From: Cytidiella melzeri
Taxonomy: Eukaryota; Basidiomycota; Agaricomycetes; Polyporales; Irpicaceae
Assembly: GCA_022592445.1 (NCBI GenBank)
Contig: JABYQR010000358.1
Location: 1-43,820, forward strand
Reading direction: 5' to 3'
Length of the DNA: 43,820 nt
Shown piece by piece: positions 21,888 to 33,290 of this stretch (position 1 is the first letter of the stretch; each line of letters starts with the position of its first letter). A model generated the notes under the pieces. It was not told where the DNA came from and ran no database searches. It was given only the letters and a program-made list of their open reading frames with translations. A program made the translations under genes and the position numbers.

Positions 21888-22480
21888 TGGCTGCATCAGC
21901 AGTGAGTGCTGCATCTGATTGTTCCACAAGTTTCACAACTGTTGATTGCTCTCTAAGCAGGAGTTAAAATCAGAACACAGGCTGTGGCAGTTCCAATGGG
22001 GATGAGGCAGTTCAGACATCAACAGGACATGGTTGCATCAGCAGCAAGCACTGCGTCAGATTGTTGCACAAAGTTTCACAACCATGAGTTGCTCTCTAAG
22101 GAGGAATTAAAATCAGAACATAGCCTGTGGCAGTTCTAATGGGGCTGAAGCAGTTCAGACATCAACAGGATGTGGTTGCATCAGCATAAAGCACCACCTT
22201 TGATTCTTCCATACAGTTTCACAACCACCAGTTGCTCTATGAGCAGGAGTTACAATCAGAACACAGCCTGTGGCAGCTCTGATGGGGGTGAGGTAGCACA
22301 GATATCAGCTGGATGTGGTTTCATCAGCAGCCAGCACTGCATTCAATTGGTCCACAAAGTTTCACAACCACTGAGTTCCAAGCAGGAGTTACAGCTGTGG
22401 CAGTTTCAATGGGGGTGAGGCAGTTTAGACATCAACAGTGCATGGTTGCATTGGCAGCAAACACTGCATTTACAATTCCT
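21888..22480 (+). repeat. Diverged minisatellite of ~142-bp units
   Basis: The anchor TGGTTGCATCAGC (with variants) begins at 21888, 22030, 22173, 22316 and 22443, giving spacings of 142, 143, 143 and 127. Each unit also contains versions of CACAAAGTTTCACAACC, GCAGGAGTTA and CTGTGGCAGTTC. About 4.3 units, clearly diverged from one another. No gene is visible across it. Confidence 0.85.
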
Positions 22481-22903
22481 GAAGAATGAAGAAGAATTGT
22501 TCCAATGTGCTCCAGCACATTGATGCCTTTTCAGATGTGACCTTTTTGTCCCCCAAAGTGTGGGAATTTGATGGCAGAATACAGAAAGTACCAGTGTCAA
22601 TAACAAAACAATGAATACAGCTGATGGCATCACACTGGCCTTGTTATCAGCCCTTTATAACTTGTATCAGATCAGTTTTGCAATCAAAATGCACTATTTG
22701 ATTTTTACAGACTGAGAATGGGTACAAATCTGTACATATAATACACCATTGGATAGCCCTATCTTGTGGCAACATCCTGGTACAAACATCCTGTCAAATG
22801 AAGTGGAATTGAGCAAGTTATGGCCAGTCTACTGAAAAAGGTCACTCAGACTCAGATTCAAACTTCACTCTTGCTATGATGTCAAATTCTGGTCAGGTAC
22901 ATG
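22481..22903. other. Unassigned AT-rich DNA
   Basis: No gene, terminal repeat or similarity to neighbouring elements was found between the minisatellite and the Gypsy-A LTR. It is not the missing integrase half of Gypsy-B. Confidence 0.4.
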
Positions 22904-23670
22904 TGTCGTGGATGGCCCGACTAGCCCTTATTTTTCGCATTTTACCTCTAGTTTATAGCTTGAAACCTAGCTTGAAACCTAGCTTGAAACCCAGTTGCAA
23001 CCTAGCTTACAACACTCTCTGCACACGTCTATTAAGCGCCCGAATCACGTGGCTTAGACTCTCCACACGGTCACATTACTTGCTACTACGTCACACTGGC
23101 ATGTGACTTAGCTTAAGTAAGACCACATGGCTACAACCACATGGCTCAGCCCATAGCTAGGGTTTGACGTCATAGATAGCACTCACATGGACTCCTTTTG
23201 TTCTTTCCCTATTGTTCTCTTTATGGAAGGATGTTCTCACAGGTGTGGGAATGCAATACAATAGTTGGTCTCCTTTAAGATAGACTCTCTCACGAGTAGA
23301 GTTCTTGGCAAGGTCTAGACAATAGCTATTGTTCTCCTTTAGGTAGTTCTTTTGTTCTTCGTTCACATGGCTTCTTGCAAAGCCTGCCCTCAACATGGTC
23401 TGTGCGCAGGTCCCTGAAGTCTATATAAGCAGCTACATGTACGCTCCTAGCCCCCATCTCGACCTCTTGGTCTTTACTGGGCTAGGTAAGCAAACCCCCT
23501 CTTGTACTACATAGCGGGTAGTATCAATTCTAACTTGGTCTTTACTGGGCTAGATACTTGTATAAAGTCTGATAGCTGGTGAGAGCACTGTGCTACACGC
23601 CTGCCACCACCTCCTCGTCAATATCCACACCGTGTCCCTGTATGCCACGTCGAGCCCCATCTCCGTGTCA
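22904..23670 (+). repeat. 5' LTR of Gypsy-A
   Basis: 767 bp from TGTCGTGGATGGCC to CTCCGTGTCA. The 3' limit is set by the inserted LTR copy at 30702-31459, whose ends are defined by its target duplication. A TATA-like TCTATATAAGC lies near 23420. Near 22957-22995 a 13-bp unit (AGCTTGAAACCTA) is repeated three times; the other copies lack this. The sequence after the LTR, TTAGGTCGAGATCG, is not a standard TGG-type primer site. Confidence 0.85.
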
Positions 23671-23816
23671 TTAGGTCGAGATCGTTGTGAAAACCCTGGG
23701 TCCCCCATTCCCACCGTTTTGAAGTGTTTATTCCTGTTTGACGAGTACATCTCCGGTCTTCTCATACCGTTGAGCTACACTTACGTCGTCCGTTTCTACC
23801 CCCTGCGCGTTGTCTA

Positions 23817-26030
23817 GTGCCTAAGGACACGCGCCCCCGTTTTTCCAAGAACCTCCCTACAACTGAGCCTCAGCTCAAGAGGTCTCTTCCATCATCATTC
23901 CTTGACGCTCTCGCTGAAAAGCGTAAGAACGGTCAACCTCATCGTTGGTCTGACAAAGACCTAGTCACTGTTGCAAAATACGTCTCTAAGAAGCCGCCTG
24001 TCAAAGGCATCAGCATCACCGTCCCCTCTTACGAAGAGAATCGACAACTTCGCACTTCTGCCCGAGCCTACGGAGAACGTGCAGCCGAGGAACATGCCAG
24101 AACTCTTGCTGAACAACAGACTCACAAACCAACTCTCGCTGAATGGCTAGCCAAGCTTCCCCTGCCCACTCCTGCTCCCGCTGCACCCAAACCGGTGTTG
24201 ATAGACTTCAAGAAGCTATCACCAGTTGACCTTGTCGGCATCTTCAGGCCGAAACTCACCGTGGTTCGCACCTGCCTACAAGCTCTCACAGAGCTACAAG
24301 AACTTCTCAACTGCGCAGACCCCGACCATCGTTGCGCGCTACTCCACCTCGTCAACAAGGTCAATCGCTTCCTCAACTGACTTGACGAGCTCGCACCCGT
24401 CACAGCCGACCGCGAGTGGCAACTCCTAGACTGGGGTTGCAAAGCAATTGGGAAAGTTTTGTTTAAGCAGCTTCGCAAGAACTATAGCAAAGTTCTTGCG
24501 CAACTTAACGTAGTTAATAACGATGGCTACTTTGAGTGGATCTAGATACTCCACAGTTTTTTGCCCACCACGTCTTGTAGCAATTGTACACATTTCTTCG
24601 ACTCAAACACAGTCACCGACGACCACTTCTACGGAGGACTGTTCTACGAGTGTGACAACCAACCCTGTCCAAATCGATACACTCAGGCAGACCCCACTGA
24701 AGCCGTTAACAGCGAGTACTACGCTGAGCACCACCAGACACCTAACGAAGAAAATTTACGCCTCATCACAACACAAGACATGGATCAGAACCAGCAGAAC
24801 GCTGCTCCCGACGCCGCCCCAGCTGCCGCTGCTAACCTGAGTGCTCAGGACATCCTCAACATGTTTGGGGTCTTGACACAAAGAATGGTGGACCTCACCA
24901 ATCAGGTGGCTGCCTTGGCAGCTGTTCAGGCACCAGCCATCGCCGCGGCCACGCACGCGTCCCGAGAACGGAGTATTGTCGAGAAGCCAGTCTCTTTCAA
25001 GGGAAAGACGTCGTCAGAAGCAAGGCTTTTCCGGCATGCTTTCATTGTTTGGGCCCAGAACCAGGGCAAAGCGTTCTTTCAACAGGACGCGCAAGGCCAG
25101 GTCCGGGTGGACAACAATGGCGCGAGGAGCTTCGATCCTCACAAACTCATCACCAGTGCCCTGTCGTTCATGCAAGACGACGCTGCCGACTGGGCCCGCC
25201 CTCATATTGAGGAGTTGGCCAGTAGCAAACCAGCTTTTGGCAATAGCTGGGATACATTTATCGAGGCTTTCAAAGCCAAATTCGAGCCTATAGACGCTGT
25301 CATGGAGGCCAAGACGAAGATCGCCAACATGAAGCAAGGCAACAAGACCTTTGCCGCCCACATCTCCGAGTTTGAGACATGGGCCCCTCGCACTGGCTGG
25401 AGCCAGCAGGACCTCTTCGATTGCCTCAAGTCGAGCTTGAGCACCGAGTACTTGCAACGCGTCTCGTACTTCCAAACCCGCGCCGCCACCTATGACGCAC
25501 TCAAAGACCAATGCAAAGCGGTCGATGCTCAACTTGCCGACCTCCGCAACAGCACCGGCAAGGTCATGGTGGACAGCTCGTCAGGGCATGGCAAGTCCCA
25601 TCAGCAGGCGTTCCGCAATCCCAATGCTATGGAGATCGACGCCTCCCGTTTCTCTGCCTCGTTTGACTTGCTCTTTGCGGGTCTGGGCAAACAGCAGATC
25701 TTCCAGAAATGGAAGAAGGAGATGAGCAAGCGCTGCTCAGTTTGTGGATCTGAGAGTCACAAGAAGAGGAACTCGAAGCACCCAGACAACCCAGTCTGCA
25801 ACCACTGCGGTGGTACCGGTCACTGGGGGGCTGTTTGCCTGAAACAACTTCAAGGCGTCCCTAAGGGACAAAAAGTCGCTGCTACCTCGTTGACCTCGTC
25901 GACCACTACCCCGGCAAAGCAAGATGCATCCAATGACAAGGATGCTAAGATTGCGGCGCTCAAGGACATGTTGGACATCCAGAAGAAGCAGATGGATGAA
26001 ATGGCTGCTAAGATCAACGCGGTTTTTTGA
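23817..26030 (+). pseudogene. Gypsy-A Gag polyprotein with long N-terminal region, two in-frame stops
   Basis: A single reading frame runs from about 23817 to the TGA at 26030, broken only by TGA at 24378-24380 and TAG at 24543-24545. The upstream part (187 codons) has no ATG. The middle part carries paired cysteines (CSNC, then ECDNQPC). The first ATG that opens an intact Gag is at 24780, giving 416 residues. It contains a retrotransposon-Gag core (SFKGKTSSEARLFRHAF through FEAKF-like helices) and two Cys clusters, CSVCGSESH and the zinc knuckle CNHCGGTGHWGAVC. The C-terminus is Lys/Asp-rich and helical. Whether translation normally starts upstream, through a splice or a non-ATG codon, or at 24780 is open. 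Gag assembles the particle and packages element RNA. Confidence 0.75.
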
Positions 26031-26970
26031 AAAGGACTCGTGACATAGCCACAGCTGCGAGTCCCCCCAATACCCCGTCCTTGTTTTCCTCGTCTTCTAC
26101 CTCGTCATCTTCGTGTACAACGTCTACTCCATGCCCGTCGTCTACTGTCTCCGCATGTACTATATCGTCGCTAGATTGGTTATCGTCTCATTTCTGAATA
26201 CATGTACTAGTAAAAGGTCTGAATAGAAGCATTCGCGTTCCTGCCATGATTGATTCAGGAGCTACAGCTTTATTCATCAGTCATCAGTTTGTCAAAAAGC
26301 ATAAGATTATTCAGCACCCGCTCGAAAGGGTTATCTCATTGCATAACATTGACGGAACTAAGAATAAAGCTGGCGGATTAACGCACTTCGTTCGCCTTAC
26401 ACTCACTGTCGGAGACCACACAGAAAAGGCAGAGTTTCTTGTCACGGACTTGGGTCCAGAAGACATCATCCTTGGGTTGCCATGGCTCAAGCGCGTAAGC
26501 CCTACTGTCAACTGGGAAAAAGGAGAAATGACAATTCTGAGCGGCTCGGAAGAATCTCCTAACAAACCTTTCCAGCAGGTTGACGGTAATTGCAAAGAAC
26601 GTAGGCAGTGGGTTAAAGCCGGTATCATCCAAGACACCACTGACGAAGTCTGGTGTATGGCTGGCTTCACCTACTCGACCAAGCTTGCTGCCGAAGCAAA
26701 CAAAGCTAAAGCTCAGCGCTCCTTCGAAGACATCGTTCCATCAGAGTATCACAGACACGCTAAAGTCTTCTCTGAGGAAGAGTTTAATTGGCTACCCCAG
26801 CATCAGCCCTGGGACCATTTGATTGATCTCAAATCAGATGCTCCTGAGACTATCAAATCAAAAGTTTATCCTATGCCCCTGAACTAACAAGCCGAGCTTG
26901 ACAAGTTCATTCAGGAGAACCTGTCAAAAGGTTACATTACGCCTTCTAAGTCTCCGATTGCTTCTCCGGT

Positions 26971-27068
26971 CTTTTTCATCAAAAAGGAGGACAACAAACT
27001 CCGACTTATTCAGGACTACCTTTTTCATCAAAAAGGAGGACAACAAACTCCGACTTATTCAGGACTAC
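26971..27068 (+). repeat. 49-bp perfect tandem duplication in RT
   Basis: Bases 26971-27019 are repeated exactly at 27020-27068. Forty-nine is not a multiple of three, so the duplication shifts the pol frame just before the RKLNNIT block. Confidence 0.95.
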
Positions 27069-28563
27069 CGCAAACTCAACAACATCACTGTAAATAATCG
27101 TTCCCCACTGCCGCTTGCTACCGACATTATCAACAAGCTCAAGGGTGCAAAGATCTTCACCAAATTCGACGTTTGTTGGGGATACCACAATGTCCGCATC
27201 AAAGAAGGAGATGAGTACAAAGCGGCTTTCGTTACCAACCGAGGACTTTTTAAACCAAAAGTCATGTTCTTCGGTCTCACGAACTCACCCGCTACCTTCC
27301 AAGCTCTGATGGACAACATCTTCGCTGACCTCGTCGCCGAAGGCAAGGTGGCTGTCTATCTAGATGATATCTTGATCTGGAGCAACAACCTGACAGAGCA
27401 CCACAAGGTTGTACATGAAGTCCTCGAGCGACTTCAACAGCACGACCTCTACCTTCGGCCGGAAAAGTGCGAGTTTGAGAAATCTGAGATCGAGTACCTC
27501 GGATTGATCATTCGCGCCGGCGAAGTAGCTATGGACCCTGTCAAAGTCCAAGCAGTTTTTACGTGGCCCACACCCAAGAACCTCAAAGAAGTTAGAGGGT
27601 TCATCGGGTTTGCCAACTTCTACCGACGCTTCATCCAAGACTTCTCAAAGCACGCGCGGCCTCTACACGACCTTACTAAGAAGGACGTACCTTTTGTCTG
27701 GGGTCCAGCACAAGAGACTGCCTTCACGTTGCTAAAGAAGGCCTTTACCACTAAGCCTATCTTGGCAGTCTGGGACCCTGAACTCCCTACACGTCTAGAA
27801 GTCGATGCTTCGGGCTATGCGACCGGTGGAATCATCTCCCAGAAATCAAAGGAAGATGGATTCTACCACCCTATCGCCTACCGGTCCGCATCCATGACTG
27901 AAGCAGAGCGTAACTACAAAATCTTTGACCGGGAGATGTTAGCCATCACTGAGGCTTTCAAAGATTGGTGCCACTACCTTGAGGGGCTCAAGAAACCGTT
28001 TGAGATCTGGACAGATCATGCAAACCTGCAGTACTGGAAAACTGCGCAGCACATCACTCGACGTCAAGCACGTTGGTCATTACTCTTGGCTGACTTCGAC
28101 TTCGTGTTGGTACACAAGCCTGGCAGTACCATGATACACGCTGATCCCCTTTCTTGTCTTCACTCCCACACTGTCACGGACAAAGAAGACAACAAGGATC
28201 AGGTGGTACTCAAACCGGAACACTTCCGGATACTCGCTACCAGTGCACTCGCCACTGCTTCTCCACTTGAATCAATGATCCGAGAATGCACGGAGCAAGA
28301 AGCAGAAGTCGCACAAGCTCTAGCTACCCTTCGAAAGAAGGGTCCTCGCAAACCTGTCGGCGGTTTACTCGAATGGGAAGAGAGTGACGTGCTCATCTAT
28401 TACAAGGGAAAACTCTACATCCCTAACAACAAAGAGCTCTGTCATGAAATTGTCAAATCTTGCCATGACACACCCACGGCTGGTCATCCGGGCAAACACG
28501 GCACCATAGAGCTAGTCTCACAACACTGTTGGTGGCCAAAGATGAATGCCTTCATAGAGACTT

Positions 28564-28627
28564 ACGTACTAGGCTGCAATTGCTGTCAATGCCTGACGTA
28601 CTAGGCTGTGATTGCTGTCAATGCTAC
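28564..28627 (+). repeat. 32-bp near-perfect tandem duplication before integrase
   Basis: ACGTACTAGGCTG starts at 28564 and again at 28596, and the units differ at two or three positions. It duplicates part of the integrase zinc-site codons (GCNCCQC / GCDCCQC) and shifts the frame. Confidence 0.9.
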
Positions 28628-30054
28628 AAGTCAGCTTTGCACCCTAAAGCAGTACTACAGCCTCAGGAAACTCCGGCCGGACCTTGGGAACATGTCAGAG
28701 TAGATCTCATCACTCAGCTACCACCCTCTAAGGGATTTGATGTGATTGCAGTCTATGTCGACCATTACTCCGATCGAACGCACATCATCCCTACCACCAC
28801 TAAGGTTAACGCTGAGGGGATTGCTGATCTACACTACAAAGAAGTATTCTGACTTCACGGCATTCCCAAGAAGGTGTTCTCTGACCAAGGACCCCAGTTT
28901 GCAGCGCGCTTCATGTGTGCGCTCTATCACCGCCTAGGCATAGAGACTGGTTTTACGGCTGCCTATCATCCGCAAGGCAATGGCAAAGTCGAGCGCAAAA
29001 ACCAGGACATTGAACAGTATCTGGGTCTATTCTGTCAGCAACAACAACACAACTGGGTCGATCATCTGCCGGCAGCTGAGTTTGCACTCAACTCGCGAGC
29101 ACATGCAGGTAACTCTCAAACACCGTTTGAGGTCATCTATGGATATTGCCCCGGCTTCACCATACCAGTCAGCAAGCGAAGCAATATCCCGTCGCTCGAT
29201 GAGCACCTTGACAACATGGCTTGAGTACGCAAAGAGACCAAAGCAGCTCTTTGTCTGAGCAAAGAAAAGATGAAGCAACTCTACAAATCTGAGAAGTGCT
29301 CTCCACGCGTCTTCCAAGTAGGCAACATGGTCTGGCTGAATGCTAAGAACGTTCAGATCCACCAGGCTACCCCTTAACTTGGTCCTCGACAACTCGGCCC
29401 GTACAAGGTCATTGAATGCATTGGCAATCTTGACTACAAACTTGATTTACCCAGCTATCTCCAAATCTACCCCATCTTCCACATCAACCGTCTAAGTCCC
29501 TGGCACGACAACAGGAAAGATGTACCTCCACCACCTGATCCTATTGTCATAGAAGGAGAAGAACAGTACATCGTTGAGAAAGTGCTAGACAGCAGACTAC
29601 ACGGACGATGGAAAAAACTGCAATTCCTAGTCAAATGGGAAGGGTACTCAGACGGACACAATAGCTGGGAACCAGTCAAAATCCTTAAGAATAGTCAAGA
29701 AGCGATTGACAACTTCAACAAAGCCAACCCCGGAGTGCCCCGGGTCATCAAAGCTTCACTCTTCGCAGATCTCCGCTTGCACTTTCGGGAATTCAATACC
29801 CAGACCGACCCTGCTTTCCTTCGCACGATCTATCCAACTACATACGATCTTTGCTGGGATGAAGGCAAACACATCGGTCTGGATTTCCCAGGAACGTCAC
29901 ACTGACGGGTAACATCGAGTCAACGACACCAGAAGGGGAGAAACTTCCTAGCATCCTTCTGACTAGACAATTGGGGCAATTCCGCTGAATCCCTGTAGAC
30001 AGGTAGAAGACCTCTATCACCACAGCACAGTGATGCTTCGCGAGGATGCTCGAT

Positions 30055-30070
30055 TTTAGGAGGGGGGTGA
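30055..30070 (+). promoter_or_regulatory. Polypurine tract of Gypsy-A
   Basis: AGGAGGGGGGTGA directly precedes the 3' LTR start TGTTGTGG at 30071, the expected place for plus-strand priming. Confidence 0.7.
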
Positions 30071-30701
30071 TGTTGTGGATGGCCCGACTAGCCCGTATTT
30101 TTTGCAATTTACCTCTTGTTTTTATCTGTAAAACTCCGGGCTGCAACTCAGTTGCAACCTTCTCTGCATAAACTCCTTTGCACATCTATGAAGTGTCCAT
30201 ATCACGTGGCTTAGATGCTCCACACGGTCACGTTACTTGCTACTACGTCACACTGGCATGTGACTTAGCTTAAGTAAGACCACATGGCTACAGACACATG
30301 GCTCAGCCCATAGCTAGAGTTTGACGTCATAGATACCGTTCACATGGGCTCCTTATTGTTCTTTCCCTATTGTTCTCTTTATGGAAGGATGTTCTCACAG
30401 GTGTGGGAATGGAATACAATAGTTGGTCTCCTTTTAGATAGATTCTCTCACGAGTAGAGTTCTTGGCAAGGTCTAGACAATAGCTATTGTTCTCCTTTAG
30501 GTAGTTCTTTTGTTCTTTGTTCACACGGCTTCTTGCAAAGCCTGCCCTCAACATGGTCTGTGCGCAGGTCCCTGAAGGCTATATATACTGCTGCATGTAC
30601 GCTCCTAGCCCCCCATCTCAACCTCTTGGTCTTTACTGGGCTAGGTAAGCAAACCCCCTCTTGTACTACATAGCTGGTACTAACAATACTAACTTGGTCT
30701 T

Positions 30702-31459
30702 TGACACGGAGACAGGGCTCGATGTGACAAACAGGGACACGATGTGGACGACGACGACGAGGTGGTGGCAGGCGTGTAGCACAATGCTCTCACCAACTAT
30801 AAACCTTATTCAGGTAGCTAGCCCAGTAAAGACCAAGTTAGTATTGGGTACTACCAGCTATGTAGTACAGAGAGGGTTTGCTTACCTAGCCCAGTAAAGA
30901 CCAAGAGGTCGAGATGAGGGGCTAGGAGCGTACATGTAGCAGTATATATAGACTTCAGGGACCTGCGCACAGACCATGTTGAGGGCAGGCTTTGCAAGAA
31001 GCCGTGTGAACAAAGAACAAAAGGACTACCTAAAGGAGAACAATAGCTATTGTCTAGACCTTGCCAAGAACTCTACTCGTGAGAGAATCTATCTAAAAGG
31101 AGACCAACTATTGTATTCCATTCCCACACCTGTGAGAACATCCTTCCATAAAGAGAACAATAGGGAAAGAACAATAAGGAGTCCATGTGGACGTCATTTA
31201 TGACATCAAACCCTAGCTATGGGCTGAGCCATGTGTCTGGAGCCATGTGGGCTTACTTAAGCTAAGTCACATGCCAGTGTGATGTAGTAGCAAGTAATGT
31301 GACCGTGTGTAGCATCTAAGCCACGTGATACGGGCGCTTAATAGACGTGCACAGAAGTTTATGCAGGAAAGGTTGCAACTAAGCTGCAGCCCGGAGTTTT
31401 ACAGATAAAAACAAGAGGTAAATTGCGAAAATTAAGGGCTAGTCAGGCCATCCATGACA
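30702..31459 (-). mobile_element. Inverted solo LTR of the Gypsy-A family
   Basis: 758 bp. On the minus strand it runs TGTCATGGATGGCC to CTCCGTGTCA, the same family as the LTR it sits in. The target duplication GTCTT is at 30697-30701 and 31460-31464 and is perfect. It forms a long inverted repeat with 30071-30701. Confidence 0.9.
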
Positions 31460-32108
31460 GTCTTTACTGGGCTAGATCTTGAACAAGTCTGATAGCTGGT
31501 AAACACATTGTGCTTCACGCTGTGACACTGAGTCACGCTTCAAACTAAGAACAACCTTAAAGACAACACCACCAACCACGAAGTGGCAATAGAAGTGTAA
31601 AGGTGTGGAAGCGCGGAAGTGTTAAAGTAATGCGAGGTGGCCTAAGAGTCCTAGTTTTACCTGTGCTAAAAGAGCGACAAGGTTTTTGTGATAAAGTTTT
31701 ATATGAAGGGAGCTAGACGGGCAACTACCACGCGTACCGCGGGTAAAAGGGCAAGTCGGCGCGGTGAAAGCGAAAGAGTTATAGCGCGGCTCCAAGAGAG
31801 CGCGCGTGAAAGGTCGCTGATTGTAGGAAAACGGCGCGCGGAGGGACGCAGAAGATAAACGTAGACGCAATATGAATCTCAAACACAAAACGCGGTCGCT
31901 GGTGAAGATGAAGTGGTCGCTGTAAAACGCGGGCGCAGTGAAAGTGAACGCAGTAAGCTCGACGCAGTGAAGATGAAACGCAACGCAGTAACGCAGTAAA
32001 ATAACGCAGTTAAAAAGCAAACGCAGTATAACGAAGCCGAAAGGAAGTGTGAGAGAAAGATAAACTAATGGCGCGCGAGTCGCAGCGGAAGGCTATGTGA
32101 GATCGCAG

Positions 32109-32636
32109 TTAAGTGGACTCGACAGACTGCGCGCGGGGGCGGTAGTGTAGAACGACACCTCCCGAACAGCGATGCGTATTACAGGCAAATGCGTGGCCAA
32201 CGACGACGTTGGCTGAGCTGGTAAGATTGAACTGTACTAGTTCGCACTCGTGCTCCTCGCCTTCAAAGTCTGGAGATAGCCAGCAATCTGGGTGCGGCGC
32301 GCGCGGGCGATTGCAGTCGAGCGGGACGAAAGGTCCTGAACGCAGGGGAATTGGATGATCGCTCTGAGTATCGCAGTAAGAGCAGCTTTCAAGCGAGTCC
32401 GCGACGGAGGCGACGGACGACGCTGGCGAGGGTGATTTAGGAGTTGATCTCGCAGGGGAGACCGTAGGCGCTGCTGAGGGTTCTGGCGGCGGCGTGGGCG
32501 CGGGGATGATGGGGTAACGGCGTAGAACCTCGCGCGGGCGCGGGCGGTAAGGGCAGCGACCGTCGGGCAGGTGGGGAACAGTTGGACAGTAACGGCAGAC
32601 TTGAGGCGGGTTGTCGTTGGTAGATGCAGCGGACAT
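32109..32636 (-). CDS. Hypothetical 175-residue Cys/Pro-rich protein inside the 1861-bp element
   Basis: I do not recognise this ORF. It starts ATGTCC about 150 bases after the TATA-like box. The N-terminus has Cys pairs (VCRYC, GRCPY), the middle is Pro/Ser/Ala-rich and disordered-looking, and the second half has CSYCD, DC, HEC and ACNTHRC. The cysteines could bind metal, but the spacing matches no family I know. There is no signal peptide or membrane segment. It may be chance coding in GC-rich DNA, although it is the longest frame of the element and sits correctly behind its only promoter-like signal. Confidence 0.35.
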   Translation of the reverse strand: MSAASTNDNPPQVCRYCPTVPHLPDGRCPYRPRPREVLRRYPIIPAPTPPPEPSAAPTVSPARSTPKSPSPASSVASVADSLESCSYCDTQSDHPIPLRSGPFVPLDCNRPRAPHPDCWLSPDFEGEEHECELVQFNLTSSANVVVGHAFACNTHRCSGGVVLHYRPRAQSVEST

Positions 32637-33227
32637 AAACGTGGGAAAGGTCGCAGTGAGACAACGCAGAAGAAGCTACAGCTATGGGCGCGAAGAGACT
32701 CCCTCAACGCGAACGCAAAGCGTAAAGTGAACTCTGGAAACTGGGGTGGGGATTGATTGGTTTTTCTACGCAGTACAAGCAACACCTTTTTATATACCCT
32801 GAAGACCCTCTCCTAAACCTTTCCTTCTATGTCCTAAACCCAAACGCGAGAGCGAGGAAACGGGGTGGCAGAATACTTCCGTCTGCGGAGGCAAAATGTC
32901 CAGCGAGTCGACGCCCGGCGGGACACAGCGTTGGTCGACGCGGCGTAGCGGCGCGCGCCCTTGCGCTGCAGGGGCGCCAATCGTCGCGAGCAGGTGATGA
33001 GGCGCCGTCCAGGAGTTGCACAGCGTGGCGTGATAGGAGTCTTCCTGAAACGGGGTTCGCGCGTCAAGTTTCTTCTACCGTTGGTCCGACCCGTGTCCGA
33101 AACGCTTGGTGGCTGGCCGGCCCATGCTCCGATGCAAAAAGGGGCGTGTCTGTGTGTCAGAGTTCGGTGCGATTCCTCGGCCTCGGATGTTTCCGGCGTA
33201 TTGCTCCTTGTCAAGTCCTCGGATCCT

Positions 33228-33290
33228 CGGCGGACTCCTCGTGACCTCGGCGAACTCCTCGTGACCTCGGCGAACTCCTCGTGCTCGTGA
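33228..33290 (+). repeat. 20-bp direct repeat, three copies
   Basis: The unit ACTCCTCGTGACCTCGGCGA recurs with period 20 starting at about 33234, 33254 and 33274, the last copy being partial. Confidence 0.8.

Larger units (their letters stand above)
26200..29905 (+). pseudogene. Gypsy-A Pol: protease, RT, RNase H, integrase, chromodomain
   Basis: Protease: AMIDSGATALF near 26246. Reverse transcriptase: FTKFDVCWGYHNVRI near 27165 and VAVYLDDILIW near 27350. RNase H: LEVDASGYATGG near 27800. The integrase core has VDLITQLP, VFSDQGPQF and GNGKVERKNQ. The chromodomain is EEQYIVEKVLD to SWEPVKIL (about 29550-29690), which places it among chromoviruses. About 65 residues follow the chromodomain. 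Breaks: TAA at 26885, a 49-bp tandem duplication (26971-27068), a 32-bp imperfect tandem duplication (28564-28627), and TGA, TGA and TAA near 28850, 29222 and 29376. Pol sits in a different frame from Gag. The element cannot make a full Pol. Confidence 0.9.

Noticed and set aside
21888..22480. CRISPR-like repeat array
   Set aside because: Units are about 142 bp and diverged along their whole length, with no short constant repeats between unique spacers. It is a minisatellite in a eukaryote.
23590..23817. 75-codon ORF at the 3' end of the Gypsy-A LTR
   Set aside because: It spans the LTR end and leader, has no domain, and the equivalent region differs in the other copies.
30702..31459. A second, truncated gypsy element in reverse orientation
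   Set aside because: Its ends are TG..CA with a perfect 5-bp duplication and it has no internal sequence, so it is a solo LTR.
31462..31530. A separate LTR fragment next to the inverted LTR
   Set aside because: It is the continuation of the Gypsy-A 3' LTR after the insertion, as shown by the GTCTT duplication.
32753..33244. 163-codon plus-strand frame in the GC-rich element
   Set aside because: High GC produces long frames in several phases here. It lacks motifs and opposes the only promoter-like box.
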